The notes under the pieces were generated by a model. That model worked only from the letters and a program-made list of their open reading frames with translations, searched no databases and was not told the DNA's origin. Shown here in pieces: positions 47,897-55,234 of a DNA stretch of 64,000 nt. Source of the DNA: Myxococcales bacterium (GTDB taxonomy: Bacteria > Myxococcota_A > Polyangia > Palsa-1104 > JAEUJZ01); contig JAEUJZ010000131.1 of NCBI GenBank assembly GCA_016794505.1, forward strand, positions 62,001-126,000. Direction: 5' to 3'. Position 1 is the stretch's first letter; each line of letters opens with the position of its first letter. Made by a program: the position numbers and the translations under genes.

Positions 47897-49156
47897 ATGG
47901 CTGCTACCATCAAGGGTTCAGTGGAGTGTCTCTGCTGCATCCTGCTCATCCTGCTGTGTGCGTTGCCGGCCAGAGCAAGGCCGGCGAAAGGTGCTGCTGC
48001 GGATGCTGCGCAAGCCCAGCAGGAGGTACTCACAGCGTTGTCCCTGGGCAATCCCGGCCATGCTCTGGAGATCATCGACCGCGCGTTTCGCGCCGATCCC
48101 GATCCCGCTTTCCTATATCAGCTTGGTCTTGTCGCCCAGGCGCAACTGACTCCGGGCGGAAAACAGACTCTGGTGGCGCTGCTGAGTCTGTCTCCCATCA
48201 CGTTGCTTCTGCTGCAATCCAAGAGCCTGCCGGTGACCACGGCGCAGGCCGTCTATAAAGCGCTGGTCGACGCGGTTCGCACGAGCCATCTGGCACCCTT
48301 ACCACAGGCTCGACTTAACGCTGTGGTGCATAAGCAGTCTGCCGACTGTCTGGAACAGCCGGACTGTCAGTATGCGGTGGCTGAAGAGGCGCAAGCGCGT
48401 GCTGTCCTTTGGGTCGCGGTGAAGGAGACCGATGCAAAAGAAGCAACGCCGCTGGATCCGGCCGGGGGCTGCACGGTGACGATTTCGTATGTGGACATCA
48501 ACGCGGGCCAAGTGACATCGACCGCAGAGGCCAAGAGCCCGGTGTGCTCCGGCGTGACTCTGAGCGATGTGCTGGCGGCGGTGCTAGAGCGGCTGTTGAC
48601 CGATGCCAACGCTCGTCCCCGCGGCATGGTCTCGGTCACTTCGGTGCCCATAGGAGCCCGTGTTCGGGTCGATGGACTCCTGCGCGGACAGACACCGTAC
48701 TTGAAAGCGAGCTTTGGCGGAGTCCACCAGATCGTGGTCGAGAAAACAGGTTTCCAGGCCTTTCAGTCGAAGGCCGAAGAGACCGTGGGCCAAGTGGCCA
48801 CGGTACGAGCCGAGCTTGGCGCGATCCCGCAGGAGCCCCCTGAGCCAGCACCAGCGCCACTTCAGAGCGTCGAGGTACAAGCCCCGCCAGCCAAGGTGAT
48901 CGGTCGGGATTCGCACCCGCGCTGGCGACTGGCCTTGGGAGGGGGGGCGCTGGGCGGCGGGCTGTTCGTCGCTGGTCTTGGAGTTTCAGCACTCACGTCG
49001 GATGGTCAATGCGCGCAGCCTCCAGCGGAAGGCGGGTTCTGCCGCGGGACTTATTCCACGGGCGCCATGGGGGGCGGGCTGCTCGGCGCGGGGCTAGCCC
49101 TGACGGTCGGCGGTGTGGTCCTCCTTGCATTGCCAGGACATATGAAAAAGGAGTGA
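47897..49156 (+). CDS. PEGA-domain exported protein
   Basis: The product has 419 residues from an ATG at 47897; the frame begins at 47735. A signal peptide (ECLCCILLILLCALPARA) is followed by an alpha-helical region with weak TPR-like character. A PEGA domain then appears (about 235-300): VSVTSVPIGARVRVDGLLRGQTPYLKASFGGVHQIVVEKTGFQ. A Pro-rich linker and two Gly-rich hydrophobic segments (LALGGGALGGGLFVAGLGV and GAMGGGLLGAGLALTVGGVVLLAL) follow near the C-terminus, as in many myxobacterial PEGA proteins. It is the first gene of a two-gene unit with the FG-GAP lipoprotein two bases later. Confidence 0.8.
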   Translation: MAATIKGSVECLCCILLILLCALPARARPAKGAAADAAQAQQEVLTALSLGNPGHALEIIDRAFRADPDPAFLYQLGLVAQAQLTPGGKQTLVALLSLSPITLLLLQSKSLPVTTAQAVYKALVDAVRTSHLAPLPQARLNAVVHKQSADCLEQPDCQYAVAEEAQARAVLWVAVKETDAKEATPLDPAGGCTVTISYVDINAGQVTSTAEAKSPVCSGVTLSDVLAAVLERLLTDANARPRGMVSVTSVPIGARVRVDGLLRGQTPYLKASFGGVHQIVVEKTGFQAFQSKAEETVGQVATVRAELGAIPQEPPEPAPAPLQSVEVQAPPAKVIGRDSHPRWRLALGGGALGGGLFVAGLGVSALTSDGQCAQPPAEGGFCRGTYSTGAMGGGLLGAGLALTVGGVVLLALPGHMKKE

Positions 49157-49158
49157 TT

Positions 49159-51690
49159 ATGAGACGATTCCTATTTGGTCTGCTGTTCCTGCATCTTTCC
49201 TCCTGTGATGTCCTCTGGGGTGGATTTGCAAATCTCAATGCGGACGTTTGCGAAAATGGTGGCACCAAGTGCATGCCAGGCTTTGCCTGCAATGCGGCGA
49301 CACTGCGGTGCGAGCGCTTGCCCTCGCCGACGCTGAGCGCTGTATCGCCGGCCCTGGCTTCGAATCTTGGCGGCAGTCCAATCGACATCCTGGGTCATAA
49401 CTTTCAAGCCGGCGCGACAGTACGCTTCGACGGAGTCCCTGCCACGCAGACCACGTTCGTCTCGGCTACCCAGCTCACGGCGACGCTGCCGCCCAGCCAG
49501 CGCGGTTACGGACTGTTGACCGTGACCGTGCAGAATCCCGATGAGCAGCAGGCGAGCCTGGAAAAGGCGTTCGCTTACTACGCCAGCCAGCCTTTTCAAA
49601 GCGTGCCATCGCAGTGCTCTTCGGGCTTCCGACCTGCTGCCAACCTGCTCGCCGACTTCAACATGGACGGCAAGCTGGACCTGGCCATAACCAGCCCGCC
49701 CACAAATAGTGTCGTCGTGCAGCTAGGCAACGGGATGGGCGGATTTGGCGCGCTGACCCCCTTTCCTGTCGGCAGCACACCCAAGGGGTTCGCCACAGGA
49801 GACTTCAACAGCGACACGAAGCTTGACCTCGTGGTCGCGAACCAGGGCAGCGACAACATCAGCGTGCTATTGGGCGATGGCCGGGGGGGATTTGCTCCCG
49901 CTCAAAATATTGCTGTCGGCTCGCAGCCTGTGGCGGTGGGCGTGGGCGACTGGGACGGTGATGGAGTGGTCGACCTCATCGTCTCTCTCCTCGGCGACAA
50001 CGCGTTCAAAATCCTGCACGGCAATGGCCAGGGCGGCTTCGGCATCGTCGCAACCCGCAGCCCCATATTGAGCTGCAGAGCGTCCAGCTCATTCGCCGTC
50101 GGCAACTTTACCGGAGGCAGCAAGCCCGATATCGCGGCGGATTGTGGGAGGGCGCCATCGGCGAATTCAGCGGAGCTTTTTAGGAACGACGGCTCTGGAG
50201 GCTTCGCAGGCGTCGGAAGGATCAACTTCATCGCTAGTCAGAGCTGGATTGCCGCAGGCGACCTCACCAACGACGGCCTCCCCGACCTTGTCATCACCGC
50301 CGACGGTGAGGCGCGTGCGCTAATCAATACTGGGGCAAACTTTGGCAACTGGCTCATCAGGGGCATCAACGTCGGGCCGAATCCAGTGTTTGTGACCACT
50401 GCCGATATGGACAACAACGGCAAGCTGGACCTTGTGATCGTCGACCAGAGCGTCGACAACATCCGCGTGGTCCCTGGAAATGGCGATGGCACCTTCGGCG
50501 TGCGCAACACCTTGCCCGTTGGCCAGAGCCCCATCGCAGCCGCAGTGGGCGATCTCAATGGCGACAGTAAGCTCGATATCGTCGTCTCGAACCAGGGCAG
50601 CAGCAACACGACGGTTCTCCTTGGCGACGGTGCTGGAGCGTTCACCCCAGTCCCGCTGGGCAATCCGGCTCTGTCGTCGCCTCAGTCTCTCGCGGTGGCC
50701 GACTTCGACAACGACGGCCCGCTGGATCTCGCAGTCGCCAACTTTGATGGCAGCAACCTGACCCTGTTGTCCGGGGATGGACGGGGCGGATTCAAAAAGA
50801 GCGTGAGCTTCGCAGGCGGAGACTCGCAAGTGGCGGTTGTTTCCGGCGACTTCAATGCCGACAAGCGGCTAGACCTCGCCATCGCCAACCAGGCTCTGTC
50901 TTCGACCAAGGGGTGCGTCAATGTGTTGCTCGGCACAGGCCCAGGGACCTTCGCGCTGCCCCAGCCGACATGCACGCTGAACGGTGCGCTGACCTCGCTG
51001 GTGGCCGCAGATTTTGACGGGGACAGGAAGCTGGATGTGGCCGTCGGCAATGGGAACAACAATGGCATCAGCCTGCTGCTCGGCGCGGGCAACGGGATCT
51101 TTGGCACGATCGTCAACACGATTCCCGCCGGGATGCGGCCCTCCTTTGTCGTGGCGGGCGATTTCAATGGCGACACCAGCCAGGATCTGATTGTCGCGAA
51201 CCAGCTCGACAACAACGTGAGCGTTCTTGCAGGCAACGGACTCGGAGGCTTTGCTGCCCCTGCGGCCACCTCCACGGGCCTGAGTCCGTGGTCGGTCGTC
51301 ACAGCAGACTTCAATTCGGATCAAAAGGCCGACTTGGCTGTTGCGAACAGCGCCGATGGGAGCGTGAGCATCCTTCTTGGCGACGGCCTGGGAGGCTTCC
51401 TTGCAAGCCCCGGTACGCCCAGCGTCGGGGCCTATCCGGTCGCTCTCGCCGCTGGTGATCTCAACGGCGATGGCCGCCCCGACCTGGCGGTCGCCAACCA
51501 GCTCAGCAACACCATCAGCGTCCTGTTCGGGCTTGGCACGGGGCAGTTTGCACCCGCCGTAAACGTGGTCTACGGCTGTGGTCCGAACGCCATCCAGGTC
51601 GGCGATTTCGACGGCGATAGCAAGCTCGACTTGGCCATCGTCAACCTTAGCGACAACAACGCCTCGGTCTCGCGCAACCTGGCGCAGTGA
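49159..51690 (+). CDS. FG-GAP (VCBS) repeat lipoprotein
   Basis: The product has 843 residues from an ATG at 49159 preceded by AAAGGAG. A signal peptide ends in the lipobox LSSC, followed by a short Cys-rich module (VCENGGTKCMPGFACNAATLRC) and an IPT/TIG immunoglobulin-like domain (about 58-140: LSAVSPALASNLGGSPIDILG). From about 165 to the end there are 14 FG-GAP/VCBS repeats of the form G-D-F-N-x-D-x-x-x-D-L-x-V-x-N followed by VLLGxGxGGF. Each has a calcium-binding DxNxDxxxD loop. Fourteen repeats would suit two seven-bladed propellers of integrin type. It is probably a surface adhesion or sugar-binding protein. It is co-transcribed with the PEGA protein. Confidence 0.9.
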   Translation: MRRFLFGLLFLHLSSCDVLWGGFANLNADVCENGGTKCMPGFACNAATLRCERLPSPTLSAVSPALASNLGGSPIDILGHNFQAGATVRFDGVPATQTTFVSATQLTATLPPSQRGYGLLTVTVQNPDEQQASLEKAFAYYASQPFQSVPSQCSSGFRPAANLLADFNMDGKLDLAITSPPTNSVVVQLGNGMGGFGALTPFPVGSTPKGFATGDFNSDTKLDLVVANQGSDNISVLLGDGRGGFAPAQNIAVGSQPVAVGVGDWDGDGVVDLIVSLLGDNAFKILHGNGQGGFGIVATRSPILSCRASSSFAVGNFTGGSKPDIAADCGRAPSANSAELFRNDGSGGFAGVGRINFIASQSWIAAGDLTNDGLPDLVITADGEARALINTGANFGNWLIRGINVGPNPVFVTTADMDNNGKLDLVIVDQSVDNIRVVPGNGDGTFGVRNTLPVGQSPIAAAVGDLNGDSKLDIVVSNQGSSNTTVLLGDGAGAFTPVPLGNPALSSPQSLAVADFDNDGPLDLAVANFDGSNLTLLSGDGRGGFKKSVSFAGGDSQVAVVSGDFNADKRLDLAIANQALSSTKGCVNVLLGTGPGTFALPQPTCTLNGALTSLVAADFDGDRKLDVAVGNGNNNGISLLLGAGNGIFGTIVNTIPAGMRPSFVVAGDFNGDTSQDLIVANQLDNNVSVLAGNGLGGFAAPAATSTGLSPWSVVTADFNSDQKADLAVANSADGSVSILLGDGLGGFLASPGTPSVGAYPVALAAGDLNGDGRPDLAVANQLSNTISVLFGLGTGQFAPAVNVVYGCGPNAIQVGDFDGDSKLDLAIVNLSDNNASVSRNLAQ

Positions 51691-51777
51691 AGCGAGTCTG
51701 CCCCGTACCCACGCGAGCCGCCCGGCTGACCGCTTGAGCGCACCAACCGGGCCAAAGCGGACGAAAGCGACGCGCTG

Positions 51778-52683
51778 TTAGGGCATTTCGCCGCGGGCCA
51801 GGCGGCCATCGATCGCGTCGAGAAGCGGGATCACGTCGGCCGGTCCATCGACGACATAGTGTGGCTGGGCCGCAAGCAGGCGCTGACGAGCCGTTGCGAT
51901 GCGGGCGGCCTGTTCTGCAGCGGGCAGCGCGTGCAAGTCCGCTTCGGACAGGCCCACTTCGTTGCCGCAGCGAGCCAGGGCAATGGTCCACATGCCGGCG
52001 TTCTTGCCCTCTTCGATATCGGTCACGGTGTCGCCAATCTTGACGCAGGTGCTCAGCGGATAGACGCCGAAGCGCTCGGCAGTGCGGAAACACATCCACG
52101 GCGCAGGCCGCCCCGCAGGGACGTCGCTGACCGTCATGATCGAGTCCGGCGCATAGCCCTGAGCCGCGGCGAGCGGCGCGATCTCAGCCATCATCTGCGC
52201 GTTGTACCCCGTCGTCGATCCGATGCGCATGCCGCGCCGCCTTAGCTCTGCGACCAGCGCGAGCAAGCCGGGGATCAGCACCGTCGTTTCCTTGGCCGCC
52301 TGCAGCGTTCGCGGCAAGAGCGCTTGATACAGCGTGTCGATGTCTGCTTCCGACGCCGGGCGGCCATCGCGCGCCTGAAAGGCGGCGCTGACGCTGGGAA
52401 GCTGACACAGCAGGCGAATGTGATCGCGCTTGTGCAGGCCCATGGGGCCGCGCGCCTGTGCTTCGTCGAGCGGGATGCCGTGATCGGCGAACAGGCCCAG
52501 CAAGGCCGCGACCGGTGCTCGACTGCCGAAGTCGATGGCCGTCCCGGCCCAGTCCAAGATCGCAGCCCGCAGCGGCCCGCGAGCGCTGGACGGCGAGCCA
52601 TGCGAGGACGAACCCGGCGACGACAAGACAGGCGGCGAAGAAGCGTGCGCCGCACCCGCATTAGCAACCGAAGCCGCAGTCAT
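51778..52683 (-). CDS. phnX: Phosphonoacetaldehyde hydrolase
   Basis: The product has 301 residues. It cleaves the C-P bond of phosphonoacetaldehyde to acetaldehyde and phosphate. It is a HAD enzyme with the nucleophile D44 in AILDWAGTAIDFGS, the Schiff-base lysine K85 in MGLHKRDH (specific to this family), IGSTTGYNAQMM, and the acid loop KIGDTVTDIEEGKNAGMW. About 35 extra N-terminal Ala/Ser/Pro residues precede the core and a later start is possible. The usual partner, 2-aminoethylphosphonate transaminase (PhnW), is not in the window. It lies next to an MFS gene, 21 bases on, on the same strand, which might transport the phosphonate or belong to the same unit. Confidence 0.93.
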   Translation of the reverse strand: MTAASVANAGAAHASSPPVLSSPGSSSHGSPSSARGPLRAAILDWAGTAIDFGSRAPVAALLGLFADHGIPLDEAQARGPMGLHKRDHIRLLCQLPSVSAAFQARDGRPASEADIDTLYQALLPRTLQAAKETTVLIPGLLALVAELRRRGMRIGSTTGYNAQMMAEIAPLAAAQGYAPDSIMTVSDVPAGRPAPWMCFRTAERFGVYPLSTCVKIGDTVTDIEEGKNAGMWTIALARCGNEVGLSEADLHALPAAEQAARIATARQRLLAAQPHYVVDGPADVIPLLDAIDGRLARGEMP

Positions 52684-52704
52684 GACGGCCGACGTGTACC
52701 ACAG

Positions 52705-53949
52705 TCAGCGCGACTTGAGATCCCACAGGCGGTACGTCCACACGAGCCAGATGAGCGCCCACGCCACGCTGACCATCGACATCAAGAACGCGACGCGGGG
52801 CGCGCCATAGGTATCGGCGAGGGCACCGGCCACCAAGCTCGAAAGGCTAATGCCCAAGGTGGCCAGGCCGTAGTCGACGGCAAAGATGCGCCCGCGAAGC
52901 TCGTCGGGAACCTCGCGCTGCAGGCCATAGGTCGACGCCATCCACTCGGCTCCGCCTCCGATGTGACCGATGAGCACACAGGCCAAGCTGACTGCATAAC
53001 CCAGGTTCAGCGAGAGCAGCAGGTACCCCATGGCAAAGAGCGCGATGCATGGCGCGATGGCCAGGTTCATGCGATCTCCGTCGCGTACCAGCCCGCGCAA
53101 AAGGAACGGTCCCAAGACCGCACCGACGCCGCGCACGACGAACAGCGCCGAGATGCCTCCTGCGCCGGACAGCCCGCTGCTCTGCGCGAAGTGCTCGCGC
53201 CCGAAGACGCCAAGCAGCGCCACGATGCCCGCCGCCAAGCAGTAGCCGCCCTTGCCCAGCAAGAGCGCGATGATGCGTGGGCGAGCGCGGGCATAGTCCA
53301 GCGCTTCACGCGTGGCAGCGACGAAGGCTTGCTTGGGACGGGCCGCGGTCGACTCTTCCGAAAAGCGCCGCTTGACCAGAAGCAAAAGGCCCACGGATCC
53401 CAGAAAGCTAAGCGAGTTGATGACGATCGATGTGTTGCGGCCGAAGTGGGTGGTCACCAAGCCACCGATGGCGCTGCCGGCGGCCATGGTCGTGCCCCAG
53501 GCCGATCCGAGAAGAGCGTTGGCTCGCCCAAGGTCTTCTTTGGCGACCAAGTTGGGCACCGCGGCGTCGGCTGCCGGATCGAAGTAGGCCGAGCCCAGCG
53601 AGATCAGCGCCATGCCCAGATAGGCCAGCCAAAGTCGGCTGGGCGTCGTGGCCAGAAGCGGCAGCAGCGCGGCCAGAGCGCGGCACACATCGACGGTGAT
53701 CATCAGGCGCCGACGGTCCAGGCGATCGGCTTGGGCTCCTGCCCAGGGGGACACCAAGAACACCGGCAGGTTGAACGCCACCACGACCAGCGTCGCCAGC
53801 GACGCTTTGCCGGTTAGCTCAAGCACCAAGTCAAGCAGCGCCACGACGAGGAACCAGTCGCCGATCAGGCTGATGACCACCGCGAAAAAGAACAGCGCGA
53901 AGTCGCGATTGCGACGCAACAGACCCAGATAGCTGCCCCCGATCGGCAT
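52705..53949 (-). CDS. MFS transporter
   Basis: The product has 414 residues from the ATG at 53949; the frame begins at 54030. About twelve membrane helices are visible, beginning FALFFFAVVISLIGDWFLVVALLDLVLELTG and ending near LIWLVWTYRLWDLKSR. The A-like motif appears as WAGAQADRLDRRRLM between helices 2 and 3. The sequence belongs to the MFS_3 (EntS-like) branch of exporters. Substrate is unknown; its position upstream of phnX in the same direction allows a link to phosphonates, but efflux is more usual for this branch. Confidence 0.85.
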   Translation of the reverse strand: MPIGGSYLGLLRRNRDFALFFFAVVISLIGDWFLVVALLDLVLELTGKASLATLVVVAFNLPVFLVSPWAGAQADRLDRRRLMITVDVCRALAALLPLLATTPSRLWLAYLGMALISLGSAYFDPAADAAVPNLVAKEDLGRANALLGSAWGTTMAAGSAIGGLVTTHFGRNTSIVINSLSFLGSVGLLLLVKRRFSEESTAARPKQAFVAATREALDYARARPRIIALLLGKGGYCLAAGIVALLGVFGREHFAQSSGLSGAGGISALFVVRGVGAVLGPFLLRGLVRDGDRMNLAIAPCIALFAMGYLLLSLNLGYAVSLACVLIGHIGGGAEWMASTYGLQREVPDELRGRIFAVDYGLATLGISLSSLVAGALADTYGAPRVAFLMSMVSVAWALIWLVWTYRLWDLKSR

Positions 53950-54087
53950 CGGCGACGTCCCGTGTCCCGCGCGGTCTTGGGGGGTGGGCGAGGTATGAAC
54001 CGGACTAGACACCGGGCCCGACGCTATCACACAAGCGACAGGAAGAGGAGCCGGTGCCGACGAAGAAAACAGGGTAGAAGAGAGGCC

Positions 54088-55173
54088 ATGAGCACGCCCT
54101 TACACTCCGCCGACTTGCCGATGACCTCGGGCCACGAGGGAAGGCTGCACGGGCCTTCGCCGCGTATTCTGAGCAGCGGTCGCTATGTCCCGGCGCAGCG
54201 CCTGGACAACGCGGATGTCGAAGCGCGCCTGGGCGAAAACGTCCACGACTGGCTGGTGCAGAACGTTGGCATCCGGGCTCGCCATGTGATGGCCGAAGAT
54301 CAGGTCACGTCGGACTTGGTGGTGGCGGCGTCCCAGCAGGCGCTGGCGCGGGCTGGTCTTGCTGCAAGCGATCTCGATCTGATCATCGTGGCGACGGACA
54401 CGCCGGACTATCTGTCACCAGGGACCTCGTCGGTGGTGCAGGCCAAGCTGGGGGCGCAGCGAGCAGGGACGTTTGACGTGAACTGCGCCTGTGCCGGCTG
54501 GGTGACGGCGCTTAACACCGCGGCACACTACATGCGCAGCGACAGCGATTATCGCTATGTGCTGGTCGCGGGCGGCTATGGCATGACGCGCTTTCTCGAC
54601 TGGAAAGACAAGTACACAGCGACGCTGTTTGCCGACGGTGCGGGCGCGGTGATTTTGGGGTCGAACGCGGAAACCGCGGACGCTGCAGCCGCGGCTCCGA
54701 CGGGCGCGGGTTACATGGCTGGCAAGCTGCTGGCGCGCGGGCAGTACCACGACGCGCTGGGGATCTATGGCGGCGGCACATCGCGTCCGAGCACGCCCGA
54801 GAACATTGCGCAGTACGGCCGACCCTATGTGCGCTTTGTAAAGAAGTTCCCGCGGACGTTCAACACGGACCACTGGCCACCGCTCATCGACGCAACGCTG
54901 GCCAGGGCGGGCCTGGGTCGCAATGACGTCGACCTGTACCTGTTTACGCAGCTAAACCTGCGAACCATCGAGGCGATGATGGGCATCCTCGGGCAGCCGA
55001 TGGCAAAGACGCACTGCATCATGGACAAGTGGGGCTATACCGGATCGGCCTGCTTGCCGATGGCGCTCGACGACGCGATCGAGACAAAGGGCATCCAGCC
55101 CGGCCAGCGTGTGATGTTCTGCGCCAGCGGCGGTGGCTTGGCGATGGCGACGTCGCTTTGGACGTGGGGATAG
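54088..55173 (+). CDS. KAS III-like ketosynthase with altered active site
   Basis: The product has 361 residues from an ATG at 54088; the frame begins at 53962. The FabH/ketoacyl synthase III fold is clear, with the nucleophile C135 in VNCACAGWVTALNTAA and FADGAGAVIL. But two of three catalytic positions differ: HQAN is TQLN in LYLFTQLNLRTIE (His to Thr), and the GNTS motif is GYTG in MDKWGYTGSACLPMAL (Asn to Tyr). Decarboxylating condensation needs His and Asn, so it may instead transfer acyl groups or condense two acyl-CoAs, as some secondary-metabolite homologues do. It stands between the MFS gene (divergent) and a large kinase (convergent). Confidence 0.85.
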   Translation: MSTPLHSADLPMTSGHEGRLHGPSPRILSSGRYVPAQRLDNADVEARLGENVHDWLVQNVGIRARHVMAEDQVTSDLVVAASQQALARAGLAASDLDLIIVATDTPDYLSPGTSSVVQAKLGAQRAGTFDVNCACAGWVTALNTAAHYMRSDSDYRYVLVAGGYGMTRFLDWKDKYTATLFADGAGAVILGSNAETADAAAAAPTGAGYMAGKLLARGQYHDALGIYGGGTSRPSTPENIAQYGRPYVRFVKKFPRTFNTDHWPPLIDATLARAGLGRNDVDLYLFTQLNLRTIEAMMGILGQPMAKTHCIMDKWGYTGSACLPMALDDAIETKGIQPGQRVMFCASGGGLAMATSLWTWG

Positions 55174-55234
55174 CGGAAGCGGCGAAGGACGTGCCTCGGT
55201 ATGAGGCGACAGATCGTGAGGCGATCGGGAGGGG

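Noticed and set aside
52324..53817. 497-residue plus-strand frame
   Set aside because: It runs antisense to phnX and the MFS gene and is rich in Arg, Gln, His and Gly with no motif.
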